Part shown: one piece after another, positions 1-7,718 of the stretch
How the letters are laid out: the number at the start of each line of letters is the position of its first letter
Position numbering within the stretch: the stretch's first letter is position 1
Source: CAVONB01 sp963697205
Lineage (GTDB): Bacteria; Pseudomonadota; Alphaproteobacteria; Rhizobiales; Hyphomicrobiaceae
Direction of reading: 5' to 3'
Assembly (NCBI GenBank): GCA_963697205.1
Contig: CAVONB010000013.1
Coordinates: 496,001 to 560,000, forward strand
DNA: 64,000 bases
Made by a program: the position numbers and the translations under genes
The notes under the pieces: generated by a model
The model's input: the letters and a program-made list of their open reading frames with translations, nothing else
Database searches by the model: none
What the model was told of the DNA's origin: nothing

Positions 1-191
1 ATCAAGGTGACGTCGACGGCACCCTTGGAGTCCTTGGCGACATACCGCGCCACCGTTGCACCGCCTGGACCGCCACCGATAACGACCAGGCGCGGCTTCG
101 CCTGGGCGATGACGGGAACCGCCAGCGGCCCCATGGCCAAAGCTGCACCCGTGCCGGCCGCCATGCCGCTGAACTTGCGTCTGGAAATCAT
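1..191 (-). CDS. soxF: Flavocytochrome c sulfide dehydrogenase, flavoprotein subunit (5' end only)
   Basis: Only the first 63 residues or so lie in the window; the gene runs off the left edge. The start ATG at 191 opens a twin-arginine-type leader (ISRRKFSGMAAG) with an Ala-rich hydrophobic core ending near VIAQA. It is followed at once by an FAD-binding Rossmann start, RLVVIGGGPGGATVARY. A Tat leader followed directly by a GxGxxG dinucleotide fold is typical of FccB/SoxF, which oxidises sulfide in the periplasm and passes electrons to a c-type cytochrome. The next gene upstream encodes such a cytochrome and the rest of the sox run follows. The function is inferred from the N-terminus and context, because the cysteines and C-terminal domain are not visible. 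Confidence 0.8.
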   Translation of the reverse strand, partial: MISRRKFSGMAAGTGAALAMGPLAVPVIAQAKPRLVVIGGGPGGATVARYVAKDSKGAVDVTL

Positions 192-265
192 TCTACTTCT
201 CCTCCACTTGCGATCCCGGACCGTTTTCTCTCCACGGCCGCACGATCCCGACGGTACGCGCACCG

Positions 266-625
266 TCACTTCCCTTGGGGTAACCCCAGCGATTCGAAAT
301 AGGCAGCCAGCGCCTCGATCTCCTCGTCAGAGAGCCGGCCCGCAATCGTCTGCATAATGGCATTGTCGCGTTCTTTGCGGCGATAGGAATCCATCACCGC
401 CTTGAAGGCGTCCTGCGGCCAGCCCGTGATCGAGGGAATGCCCGAGGCTTCCCCCGTCCGCCGGTGGCAGGTGACGCACTCGCCCGAGAGGTATTCGCCG
501 AACGCGGGATCCCCGGCAACAGCCGGCCCGCTGCCCGCGACCACGAGGACCAGCGCTAGCGCCAGCCCGAGCACCGGCAAGCCGCTTCGCGTCCATGAGC
601 GCCGTACGAAACGTACGTCAGGCAT
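266..625 (-). CDS. Monoheme cytochrome c, probable cytochrome subunit of flavocytochrome c (SoxE/FccA-like)
   Basis: This is a 119-residue exported c-type cytochrome. The start at 625 is chosen over an upstream in-frame ATG at 754 because GGGAGGAGG sits just before it and a signal peptide follows directly (hydrophobic core about residues 15-36, cleavage near AVAGDP). The single heme site is CVTCH at residues 50-54, and the Met of NAIMQTIAGRLS is the likely distal ligand. The C-terminal helix, LSDEEIEALAAYFESL, is typical of class I cytochromes c. Lying between soxD and the flavoprotein gene, it is probably the electron acceptor of the sulfide dehydrogenase. Paracoccus SoxE is diheme, so this is a shorter version; a free-standing cytochrome that accepts electrons from SoxCD is an alternative. 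Confidence 0.8.
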   Translation of the reverse strand: MPDVRFVRRSWTRSGLPVLGLALALVLVVAGSGPAVAGDPAFGEYLSGECVTCHRRTGEASGIPSITGWPQDAFKAVMDSYRRKERDNAIMQTIAGRLSDEEIEALAAYFESLGLPQGK

Positions 626-760
626 CGCCTCCTCCCTTGAGCAAGCCGGCGCGGCCTTGGCGGCCGTCACGGTGCGGCCCGCATGGCGGTCCGCACAGCG
701 GCATATGTTGGGACGCGGCAGCCGGCGGCTTGATCGCCCGCTCCTAGCGTCCATCGTTCG

Positions 761-1417
761 TCAGTCGACGCGCGGCGCCGTCTTCGATTCCGGCGTCACG
801 TCGAGCACAGCCGCCCTGTTCAGGACCTCGACCTTGGTCTTGCAGTTGGTCATGCAGGGCTTGCGATTCCAGAACGCCTTTTCGGAAGTCTCCCGATCGT
901 CGTCGTAGAACTGCGCCACGTTCGGCATTTTGATCGACGTGAACGTCTTTTCGTTGAGCTCGAAATTGGCGTCCTTGATGACGTCGTTCATCTGCAGCAG
1001 ATACGCCGTCAGCGCATAGGTCTCGTCGGCCGTCAGCGACTGCGCGTCGCCGAACGGCATGGACCGGCGGATATAATCGAACACGGTCGAGGCATAGGGC
1101 CAGAACGACCCGATCGTCTTATCCGGGCGGTCGGCCTTAAGCGTGCCCTGCCCGCCAGCCAGCACTGGCCAGCGATCGCGGCCCTCGCCGAAGTCGCCAT
1201 GGCAGGAGGCGCACCGCTCCAGGAAGATCGTCTCGCCCTGCGCAGCTGTCCCCTTGCCCACCGGCAGGCCCTGCCCGTCCGGACGCACGTCGATGTCCCA
1301 GGCGGCGACTTCCTTGGGCGTCGCCTCGCGACCGAGCCCGAGCTTGCCCGCTTGCGCACCCGTCGCAAGCGCTGCAGTCAGCAGGAACGCACCTGCGAGC
1401 TTAAGAGATTTCGACAT
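761..1417 (-). CDS. soxD: SoxD-type cytochrome c, short monoheme form
   Basis: SoxD is the cytochrome partner of the molybdoenzyme SoxC in sulfane dehydrogenase SoxCD, which oxidises the SoxY-bound sulfane sulfur in the periplasm. The protein is 218 residues with a signal peptide (residues 1-23, ending GAQA). One heme motif, CASCH, is at residues 69-73 and a likely Met ligand is at 121 (RRSMPFGD). The C-terminus has a CMTNC cysteine pair without a histidine, so it is not a second heme site. The start at 1417 lies inside the end of soxC, a 17-base overlap that suggests translational coupling. The diheme SoxD of Paracoccus is considerably longer, so the second heme domain is absent here. The position directly after soxC supports the assignment. 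Confidence 0.85.
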   Translation of the reverse strand: MSKSLKLAGAFLLTAALATGAQAGKLGLGREATPKEVAAWDIDVRPDGQGLPVGKGTAAQGETIFLERCASCHGDFGEGRDRWPVLAGGQGTLKADRPDKTIGSFWPYASTVFDYIRRSMPFGDAQSLTADETYALTAYLLQMNDVIKDANFELNEKTFTSIKMPNVAQFYDDDRETSEKAFWNRKPCMTNCKTKVEVLNRAAVLDVTPESKTAPRVD

Positions 1418-2708
1418 TCTCGACGTCTCCGTTCGCACGCACCAGCCAGGTCTGGATGCCGTTGTTGTGATAGATCGAGTTGACGCCACGCACCTTGCGC
1501 AGCTCATCCTTCGTCGGTTGTACGTAGCCGGTGGAATCGTAGGCGCGCGACTGGATCATCAGCTCCCGCCCGTCCCAATCGAAGTCGACGTAGAACCGCG
1601 TCAGCGACGCCTCCAGCACCGGCCCGTCAATGCGCGCCTCCTGCCAGTTCCGGCCGCCGTCGATCGTCACGTCGACGCGCTGGATCGTGCCACGGCCCGA
1701 CCAGGCGAGCCCCGCCAGAACCTGGCGGCCCTTGCCCCCGCGCATCGGCGCCTGCGGCGACGGGTTCGTCACCACCGACTTGGCATCCATGAAATAGGTG
1801 AACCTGCGTGAGCGCCCATCCGCCAGCAGATCGGTGTACTTCGACGTCTCCTCGCGCGCATGCCACGGCTGGTCGCCGACCTCGATGCGCCGCAACCACT
1901 TGACCCACAGGTTGCCTTCCCAGCCCGGGATCACCGCGCGCACGGGATAGCCCTGCTCCTCGCGCAGCGCCTCGCCGTTCATCTTGAAGGCGAGCAGCAC
2001 GTCCTTCATGGCCTTCTCGAGCGGCAGCGACCGGTTCATGCCGGCACTGTCGCCGCCTTCCAGCATCAGCCACTTGGCATTCGTCTTGACGCCGGCCTCT
2101 TCCAGCAGGTCCTTCAGCCGCACGCCCGTGTACATCACGTTGTGCACCATGCCGTGCGTGAACTGGCAGCCGTTGAGCTGCGCCCCGCGCCACTCCATGC
2201 CCGAGTTCGCCGCACATTCCAGAAAGTGCACCCGGTTGTAGCGCGGGAACCGCTTGAGATCGTCGAGCGTGAAGATCAGCGGCTTGTCCACGAGGCCGTT
2301 GATCATCAGCCGCCAGTCGAGCGGGTTGACCGTCGCCGTGCCGCCGTGATGGCGCTCAAAGCACAGCCCGTTCGGCGTGATGATGCCGTCCAGCTCGTGC
2401 AGCGGCGTGAAGTTCACCGAACTCTGCCGCGAGGCCGTCAGCCACTCCACGTCCCGGCGCACCACGTGCGCCTCGAACTTCGACGGCTTGCCGTAGGGAT
2501 GATCGGCCACGCCGTCGCCCAGAACCTTCGACCAGTCGGCCACGTTGGGCGGCTGGTTCTTGGGGTTGGCAACGATCGGTTTGGCGCCCTTGTCCTGCGC
2601 GAGTGCTGCGCCCGCGCCGACGGCCGCCAGGCCGGTTGCGCCAGCGCCGGCTGCCAGGAACTTGCGGCGCGACAGCCTGCCGTCCTGTGTCTCAGAACGA
2701 TCGCCCAT
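1401..2708 (-). CDS. soxC: SoxC, molybdopterin subunit of sulfane dehydrogenase
   Basis: SoxC is the sulfite-oxidase-family molybdoprotein of SoxCD. The 435-residue protein begins with a Tat leader (RLSRRKFLAAGAG, residues 11-23, with the core ending near ALAQ). The molybdenum-binding domain includes LECAANSG at residues 163-170, whose Cys165 is the expected Mo-dithiolene ligand. A C-terminal Ig-like dimerisation domain follows (from roughly residue 310, TIQRVDVTIDGGRNWQEA). Length and layout fit SoxC better than plant-type sulfite oxidases. The gene is 43 bases downstream of soxB and overlaps soxD. Without SoxCD a Sox system leaves elemental sulfur; its presence predicts complete oxidation to sulfate. 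Confidence 0.95.
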   Translation of the reverse strand: MGDRSETQDGRLSRRKFLAAGAGATGLAAVGAGAALAQDKGAKPIVANPKNQPPNVADWSKVLGDGVADHPYGKPSKFEAHVVRRDVEWLTASRQSSVNFTPLHELDGIITPNGLCFERHHGGTATVNPLDWRLMINGLVDKPLIFTLDDLKRFPRYNRVHFLECAANSGMEWRGAQLNGCQFTHGMVHNVMYTGVRLKDLLEEAGVKTNAKWLMLEGGDSAGMNRSLPLEKAMKDVLLAFKMNGEALREEQGYPVRAVIPGWEGNLWVKWLRRIEVGDQPWHAREETSKYTDLLADGRSRRFTYFMDAKSVVTNPSPQAPMRGGKGRQVLAGLAWSGRGTIQRVDVTIDGGRNWQEARIDGPVLEASLTRFYVDFDWDGRELMIQSRAYDSTGYVQPTKDELRKVRGVNSIYHNNGIQTWLVRANGDVENVEIS

Positions 2709-2751
2709 CGATGATCCTCCGTAAACTCGCCTTGCGTTTTCGTTTCTCGCC

Positions 2752-4446
2752 TCAGTCGCCGCGCACCTTCACGGCGTCCGTCGGCTTCAGATCGACGGTC
2801 TTCACCGCCGCCAGATGCTTGGCGACCACCTCCCAGATCGGTGGCCCCTCCGTACCCTGGTTGATGCTGGCCCAGCCCGCGACCACGTACTCGCGCGACG
2901 CATCGAGCGGCTGGCCGCTCTTCAACAGCGTCATGCCGGAAATACGGTTGCCGACCTTGGCGCTGACGTCGATCGTGAAGCCGAGACCGCCCGTGCGAAC
3001 CATGTCGCCGCCCTGCTGATAATAGGGATCGGGATTGAACAGGTTGTCGGCCACGTCCTCCAGCACCTCCTTGAGGCGCTCGCCCGTCATCTTGATGCGG
3101 TAGCAGTTGGGGTACGTCATCGCACACGCATTGGTGACGTCCTCGAACGTGATGTCCTGCCCCGGCAGCAACGTCGCGCCCCACCGGATGCCCGGCGACA
3201 GCGCGATCTCCGCGTCGCGCTCCTTGAGCATCGCATCGCAGAACAGATCGTCGAGCGTGCCCGCAAAGTTGCCGCGCCGGTAGAGCAGCGACGACGTCTT
3301 GCCCAGCACCTTCCCAAGCTCCGCCTTGTAAGGCGCGCGATGCTTCTCGATCACGGCCGCCACCTCCGCGTCGCCCTTGATCGCGTCGGCGAACACCGGG
3401 ATCAGGCGGTAGCGGAAGCCCTTCACTTCCTTGCCCTGCACGTCGAGGTCGAGTCGCGACACGAACTTGCCGTGCGAGCCTGTCGACACCATCAGCGTCT
3501 TGCCGATCTGCGTCACCTCAGGCACCGCGTCGTGCGTGTGCCCGGTCAGAATGACGTCGATGCCCTTGACGTTGGCGGCGAGTTTCTTGTCGACGTCGAA
3601 GCCGTTGTGCGACAACAGCACGACCAGATCGGCGCCCTTCGCGCGGGCACCCTCGACCTCCTTGGCCACGTCCTCCTCGCGGATGCCGAACGTCCACTTC
3701 GGAATCATCCAGCGCGGATTTGCGATCGGCGTGAACGGGAACGCCTGCCCGATGACGGCGATCTTGACGCCGTTCTTCTCGAACATCTTCGTCGCCTCGA
3801 ACACGCGATCCTCGAACTCGGTGTCGCGGATGTTCTGGGCGAGGAAGGCAAAACCGATGCTGTCGGCCAGCGCCTTGACCCGTTCCGCGCCCAGCGTGAA
3901 CTCCCAGTGGCCGGTCATCGCATCGGGCTTCAACAGCGCCATGGCGTCGACCACGTCCTGCCCTTGCGTCTTCAGCGACGTCCAGCTGTTGGTCCACGTG
4001 TCGCCGCCGTCGAGCAGCAGGCACTTGCTGTCGCCGCGCTCTGCCCGGATGCCCTTGACGAGCGTCGCGATCCGGTCGAGCCCGCCCATCCGGCCATAGG
4101 ATTTCGCCAGCGCCGCGTAGTCCTGGTCGCTCAGCGCGTAGGCCGCGGCCGTGCCCGGCTTGATGTCGAACCGCTTGAGGAAGTCGCCGCCCGTGATGTG
4201 CGGCACCTGGCCCTTGGCGTCGCCCACGCCGATATTGACGGTCGGCTCGCGGAAATTGACCGGCACCAGCATCGCATGGATGTCGGTCAGGTGGATCAGC
4301 GTCACGTTGCCGAGCGGATCGAACTTCAACAGATCCGCTTCCGACAGCTTCTCCTGCGCTGCAAGGCGCCCCAGGCTGCCGCCGACCGAACCAACGATGG
4401 CGGATGCCGCCAAGGCTGCCTGTACGAACTCACGCCTCGAAATCAT
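2752..4446 (-). CDS. soxB: SoxB, dimanganese thiosulfohydrolase
   Basis: SoxB hydrolytically releases sulfate from the sulfonate group carried on SoxY. The 564-residue protein starts with a Tat leader (ISRREFVQAAL) and then shows the 5'-nucleotidase-like metallophosphoesterase motifs. These are HLTDIHA (Asp55 and His57, metal ligands), DGGDTW, a TGHWEF motif, LSHNGFD, and LTGHTHD. The C-terminal 5'-nucleotidase domain covers roughly residues 370-564. Length and motif order match SoxB rather than a general 5'-nucleotidase. The gene sits between soxZ (184 bases upstream, with a hairpin in the gap) and soxC. Confidence 0.96.
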   Translation of the reverse strand: MISRREFVQAALAASAIVGSVGGSLGRLAAQEKLSEADLLKFDPLGNVTLIHLTDIHAMLVPVNFREPTVNIGVGDAKGQVPHITGGDFLKRFDIKPGTAAAYALSDQDYAALAKSYGRMGGLDRIATLVKGIRAERGDSKCLLLDGGDTWTNSWTSLKTQGQDVVDAMALLKPDAMTGHWEFTLGAERVKALADSIGFAFLAQNIRDTEFEDRVFEATKMFEKNGVKIAVIGQAFPFTPIANPRWMIPKWTFGIREEDVAKEVEGARAKGADLVVLLSHNGFDVDKKLAANVKGIDVILTGHTHDAVPEVTQIGKTLMVSTGSHGKFVSRLDLDVQGKEVKGFRYRLIPVFADAIKGDAEVAAVIEKHRAPYKAELGKVLGKTSSLLYRRGNFAGTLDDLFCDAMLKERDAEIALSPGIRWGATLLPGQDITFEDVTNACAMTYPNCYRIKMTGERLKEVLEDVADNLFNPDPYYQQGGDMVRTGGLGFTIDVSAKVGNRISGMTLLKSGQPLDASREYVVAGWASINQGTEGPPIWEVVAKHLAAVKTVDLKPTDAVKVRGD

Positions 4447-4593
4447 CAGCTACGTCCCTGGACCGTTGGAGCCGGGCGCGCCGACTGTCTGCGACGGCGC
4501 CGCCCTTGAAACGTCTGGATGAAAAGCCCGTCGCCAGCCCACGACATTTGAATGTCAGAATATATTAGGCGCGCTACCGGGCCGAAACAGACA

Positions 4594-4620
4594 AGGCCGG
4601 CCGCTTTGCGCGCCCGGCCT
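4594..4620 (-). terminator. Hairpin between soxZ and soxB, possible attenuator
   Basis: AGGCCGG at 4594-4600 pairs with CCGGCCT at 4614-4620 across a 13-base loop. Read on the minus strand it lies about 10 bases after the soxZ stop and is followed by TTGTCTGTTTC, a broken T tract. It could end part of the soxYZ transcript before soxB, leaving more SoxYZ than SoxB, or it could act as an mRNA 3'-end stabiliser. The T tract is weak, so termination is uncertain. Confidence 0.4.
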
Positions 4621-4630
4621 CGTGGAAAGT

Positions 4631-4957
4631 TCAGCTGACGGTGATCGGCTTGTCGGCCTTGTAGACACTGCCGTCGTCGTCCAGCCATTCGAAGGTGAAC
4701 GTGCCCGACTCCGTCGCCTTGACATAGAAGGCCTGATACGGATTGGCCGAAATCGCGGGGTGCATGTCGACCCGCAGGACTTCCTTGCCGTTGAACTTCA
4801 GCGTGAACTGCTTGATGATCTTGCGCGGGATCGGATTGCCCTTGGAATCCTTGCGCTGCCCGCTCTCCATTTCATGGCTGATGAGCGTCTTGACCTCGAT
4901 GACTTCGCCCTTCTTGGCAGTGGCGGGGATGCGGATGCGCGGCGTACGGTTGGCCAT
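4631..4957 (-). CDS. soxZ: SoxZ, sulfur carrier complex subunit
   Basis: SoxZ binds SoxY and presents its C-terminal cysteine arm to the other Sox enzymes. The 108-residue protein has no signal peptide, as expected, because SoxZ is exported together with SoxY. Typical features are the N-terminal RTPRIRIPATAKKGEVIEVK, the central ISHEMESGQRKDSKGN and the C-terminal FTFEWLDDDGSVYKADKPI. The gene follows soxY after 79 bases. The start codon at 4957 is preceded on the minus strand by GAGGAGATCACC, which contains a good ribosome binding site. Confidence 0.96.
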   Translation of the reverse strand: MANRTPRIRIPATAKKGEVIEVKTLISHEMESGQRKDSKGNPIPRKIIKQFTLKFNGKEVLRVDMHPAISANPYQAFYVKATESGTFTFEWLDDDGSVYKADKPITVS

Positions 4958-5036
4958 GGTGATCTCCTCGAATTTGGGGGGCGGTGGCGGAGTGAAGCTG
5001 ATCTGGGCGGGCCCCGCTCGGGGCCTCTGCCGCGCG

Positions 5037-5498
5037 TCAGCCGCCGCAGCCGCCGATCGTCACCTTCACCTCTTTCTTGACCCCGTAAACGTCACCGTTG
5101 GACATCTCGGCATAGACGTGAACGTTCTGCGTCGCGGCGAGACGGATGCGGATCTGACCGGCCGCCTTGGGCATCATCGGCGTGAAATGAAACGCCGCGA
5201 CCAGCGGATTGGGGTTGCCTTCCGCGAACACGTGGACCTGCTTGACGTAGTCGTTGTCCGTCATCGGGCTCTCGACCTCGAAGGACAGTGGTACCACGAG
5301 GCCGTTCTCTGCGATCGACGGCACGTCGAGGTTGATCTTGCCGTCCTTGACGGCCTTGCCGCCAAACACCTTCTTGACTTCGGCCGCCACCTGATCCGGT
5401 CCGGCAAATGCCAGCGTCGGCAGGGTTGCAACAGCAAGGCCGACACCGGCCGCGCGCAGAACGTCGCGGCGATTGAGAGCGGTGCGAGCGAGGGTCAT
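5037..5498 (-). CDS. soxY: SoxY, sulfur carrier protein
   Basis: SoxY carries the sulfur substrate covalently on a cysteine near its C-terminus throughout the thiosulfate oxidation cycle. The 153-residue protein starts with a Tat leader (NRRDVLRAAGVGLAVATLP, cleavage near AFAGP). It ends in IGGCGG, the swinging-arm motif, with the carrier Cys151 two residues from the end. This intact GGCGG end marks a functional carrier and excludes a SoxY-like paralogue. It is the first gene of the leftward run and starts 233 bases from soxA, so both arms share a promoter region. Confidence 0.97.
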   Translation of the reverse strand: MTLARTALNRRDVLRAAGVGLAVATLPTLAFAGPDQVAAEVKKVFGGKAVKDGKINLDVPSIAENGLVVPLSFEVESPMTDNDYVKQVHVFAEGNPNPLVAAFHFTPMMPKAAGQIRIRLAATQNVHVYAEMSNGDVYGVKKEVKVTIGGCGG

Positions 5499-5731
5499 TC
5501 CAATCCTCCCAGATTGACAGCCACCTCTGCGGGCGTCGCGGGTGCGCTGTGAGCATCCGTCAATATGTGCATTGTCATATGGCCATATTCAAATGTAAAG
5601 TGGAAAGAGGTCGTAGACACACAGGTCCGTCGAACGCCCATGGTGTGGCACGACCCTCTGTACTGATCTTTGATCCGGATCAGACCATGTCGCTTTCTGG
5701 CATGGCCCCCAGGGATCCAAGAGGAGGAGCC
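5499..5731. promoter_or_regulatory. Divergent soxY/soxA promoter region with candidate SoxR operator
   Basis: This 233-base gap separates the two sox arms and must hold both promoters. Around 5560-5600 it becomes clearly AT-rich against GC-rich flanks. It contains a perfect 12-base palindrome, ATATGGCCATAT, at 5577-5588, which extends to the hyphenated form ATT-N3-palindrome-N3-AAT over 5571-5594. CAAT at 5561-5564 and ATTG at 5571-5574 form a second inverted pair. TTGTCA (5572-5577) with TGTAAA (5594-5599) is a possible rightward promoter pair overlapping the palindrome, which would suit repression. ArsR-family SoxR proteins bind such AT-rich inverted repeats; its binding here is inferred. 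Confidence 0.55.
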
Positions 5732-6577
5732 ATGTCGAGACGCCTTAACTTTACCGCAGGAGGCGGTGCGCTGTTGTCAGCGCTCGTTCTGGGAGCCGTC
5801 GCGGCATTGCCCGTCGCCGCCCAGGACCAGAGTGAAAAAGAGATCGAGCGCTACCGCGCGATGATCTCCGACCCGATGTCCAACCCCGGTTATCTGAACG
5901 TCGACCGCGGCGAAGTGCTGTGGCAGCAAAAGCGCGGCGAGAAGAATGTCTCGCTGGAAACCTGCGATCTCGGCAAGGGACCGGGCAAGCTCGAAGGCGC
6001 GTTCGCCGAGATGCCGCGCTACTTCAAGGATGCCGATCAGGTCATGGACGTGTCCCAGCGCATCCTGTGGTGCATGAAGAACATCCAGGGCCTGGACACC
6101 GCCGACATCGTCAAGCGCAAGTTCAGCCCATCCAACCGCGCGTCGAACTCCGACATGGAAGACCTCGTCGCCTACGTCTCCAACAAGTCGAGCGGTACGA
6201 AATTCAATGTGCCGCTCGAGCATGCCAAGGAGAAGGAAGCGTTCCTGATCGGCCAGGAACTGTTCTTCAAACGCTCCGCCACGAACGATTTCTCCTGCCA
6301 GACCTGCCACGGCGAGAAGGGCAAACGCATCCGCCTGCAGGGCCTGCCCGAATTGGGCAAGCCCGGCAAGGACGCCCAGGACACACAGGGCGGTTGGCCG
6401 ACCTATCGCGTGTCACAGGGTCAGTTGCGTACCGTCCAGCACCGCATCTGGGACTGCTACCGCCAGATGCGCATGCCACCGCCGGCCTATGCCTCCGAGG
6501 GCGTCACCGCACTTACGGTTTTCCTGAACACCATGGCCAAGGGCGGTGAAATCAACGTCCCGTCGATCAAGCGCTGA
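5732..6577 (+). CDS. soxA: SoxA, thiol-disulfide linking cytochrome c subunit (monoheme type)
   Basis: SoxXA oxidatively joins thiosulfate to the SoxY cysteine. The start at 5732 follows GAGGAGGAG and opens a signal peptide (cleavage near VAAQD), giving 281 residues. The catalytic second domain has the heme motif CQTCH at 189-193 and the conserved Cys242 (WDCYRQMR), the usual axial and active-site cysteine. The first domain has no CxxCH; Cys78 and Cys114 sit where diheme SoxA binds its other heme, so they probably form a disulfide as in other monoheme SoxA proteins. The stop is 13 bases before soxX, and the two are surely co-transcribed. Longer in-frame starts upstream overlap the promoter and lack ribosome binding sites. 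Confidence 0.95.
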   Translation: MSRRLNFTAGGGALLSALVLGAVAALPVAAQDQSEKEIERYRAMISDPMSNPGYLNVDRGEVLWQQKRGEKNVSLETCDLGKGPGKLEGAFAEMPRYFKDADQVMDVSQRILWCMKNIQGLDTADIVKRKFSPSNRASNSDMEDLVAYVSNKSSGTKFNVPLEHAKEKEAFLIGQELFFKRSATNDFSCQTCHGEKGKRIRLQGLPELGKPGKDAQDTQGGWPTYRVSQGQLRTVQHRIWDCYRQMRMPPPAYASEGVTALTVFLNTMAKGGEINVPSIKR

Positions 6578-6590
6578 GGGAGGACGCAAC

Positions 6591-7199
6591 ATGAGACAGG
6601 TTTTCGCGGCTGTTGCCGCAGTGCTGCTCCTCGCCGCACCCGCCGTTGCTCAGGACAAGGTCGATCCCGCGCGCGTCGAGGCCGTCTACAAGGACATGTT
6701 CAAGGGCGCCAAGGACGAGTGGGCCCAGCGCGTCGTCCAGGACGAAACGCAGAAAACGTGCTCCATCTATCGCAACAGCCCGCCAAACGCGGAGGCCGAC
6801 AAGCTACTCGAGCGTGAGAAGAAGAACGTCGTCCTGCCCGCCGACGGCAAGGTGATGGGCGACTGGCAGGCGGGCGAGAAGATCGCCCAGTCGGGCTTTG
6901 GTGGCCGCTTCAACGATCGGCCGGGCACCATCAATGGCGGCAACTGCTACGCCTGCCATCAGCTCCGGAAGGACGAACTCGCCTACGGCACACTCGGCCC
7001 GAGCCTGTTGGGTTACGGCAAGGACCGCAAGTTCGCCGCCGAGGAGGCCAAAGCCGCCTACGCCAAGATCTACAACGCGCAGGCCGTCGTTCCTTGCTCC
7101 AACATGCCCCGCTTCGGGCACAACAAGTTCCTGTCCGAGCAGCAGATCAAGGACCTGGTCGCCCTGCTGTTCGATCCCGAGAGCCCCGTCAACAAGTAG
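6591..7199 (+). CDS. soxX: SoxX, monoheme cytochrome c subunit of SoxXA
   Basis: SoxX accepts electrons from SoxA and passes them to small cytochromes. The start at 6591 follows GGGAGGACGCA and opens a signal peptide (residues 1-20, AVAQD). The 202-residue protein has the heme motif CYACH at 119-123 and a likely methionine ligand, Met172, in SNMPRFGHN, followed by the C-terminal helix LSEQQIKDLVALLF. Residues 25-100 form an N-terminal extension with DEWAQRVVQDETQKTCS, as in longer SoxX proteins. It follows soxA closely and is followed by a strong hairpin at 7219-7255. Confidence 0.95.
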   Translation: MRQVFAAVAAVLLLAAPAVAQDKVDPARVEAVYKDMFKGAKDEWAQRVVQDETQKTCSIYRNSPPNAEADKLLEREKKNVVLPADGKVMGDWQAGEKIAQSGFGGRFNDRPGTINGGNCYACHQLRKDELAYGTLGPSLLGYGKDRKFAAEEAKAAYAKIYNAQAVVPCSNMPRFGHNKFLSEQQIKDLVALLFDPESPVNK

Positions 7200-7218
7200 G
7201 GGTTCGCTGACATTGAGT

Positions 7219-7260
7219 TCCGGGCCCGCCAATCTCGACCTTGTGCGGGCCCGGACTTTC
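7219..7260 (+). terminator. Hairpin after soxX, terminator or attenuator inside the sox run
   Basis: TCCGGGCCCGC at 7219-7229 pairs perfectly over 11 bases with GCGGGCCCGGA at 7245-7255, with a 15-base loop, followed by CTTTC. It lies between the soxX stop and the soxS start. A stem this GC-rich should reduce read-through into soxS, soxR and soxT, or protect the soxAX mRNA end. The short T tract makes full termination doubtful. Confidence 0.55.
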
Positions 7261-7275
7261 TGGGAATGTCATTGC

Positions 7276-7716
7276 ATGCGCATGCTCTTCGCCATCACCC
7301 TGATGGTGCTCGCGACCTTGCCGGCACGGGCCGCCGAGCTTGTCATGTTCGAGGAAGCCGGCTGCGTATGGTGCCAGCGGTGGCACGCAGAGATCGGTCC
7401 CGGTTATCCTCATTCCGCGGAAGGCCGCGCCGCCCCCTTGCGCCGCGTCGATCTGCGCGCCGGCACGCCCAGCGACCTCAAGCTCGCCCTGCCCGTCACC
7501 TCGACGCCCACATTCGTGCTGGTGGAGAACGGCGTTGAGCGCGATCGCCTCGTCGGCTATCCCGGCGCTGAGTTCTTTTATCCATTGCTTGCCCGCATGC
7601 TCGAACGCATCAGGTCACGATCCCTGCCCGCGCAGCGTGAGACCGGATTGAAGCCCTGCCCGACCGAACCAGGCCGCGGCGCGCCCTGCGTCGCGCTCCA
7701 TCCAATCGGAGGATAG
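7276..7716 (+). CDS. soxS: Periplasmic thioredoxin-like protein, SoxS-like
   Basis: SoxS-type thioredoxins keep the Sox carrier in its reduced, active state in the periplasm. The 146-residue protein has a short signal peptide (MRMLFAITLMVLATLPARA), then FEEAGCVWCQRWH with the redox pair Cys30 and Cys33. Further on are a cis-proline region, TSTPTFVLV, and VGYPGAEFFYPLL, all typical of the thioredoxin fold. The first ATG at 7276 is used; 7282 is also possible. The gene ends two bases before soxR, so they are translationally coupled. The C-terminal 25 residues are poor in fold signal. A general thioredoxin role is possible, but the context favours SoxS. Confidence 0.8.
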   Translation: MRMLFAITLMVLATLPARAAELVMFEEAGCVWCQRWHAEIGPGYPHSAEGRAAPLRRVDLRAGTPSDLKLALPVTSTPTFVLVENGVERDRLVGYPGAEFFYPLLARMLERIRSRSLPAQRETGLKPCPTEPGRGAPCVALHPIGG

Positions 7717-7718
7717 CC

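Noticed and set aside
2815..4509. A 564-residue open frame on the plus strand, antisense to soxB
   Set aside because: It mirrors soxB, is rich in His, Arg and Leu, matches no family and is an expected shadow in GC-rich coding DNA.
4446..4688. A short minus-strand frame between soxB and soxZ
   Set aside because: It overlaps soxZ and the intergenic hairpin and its Arg-rich product has no family likeness.
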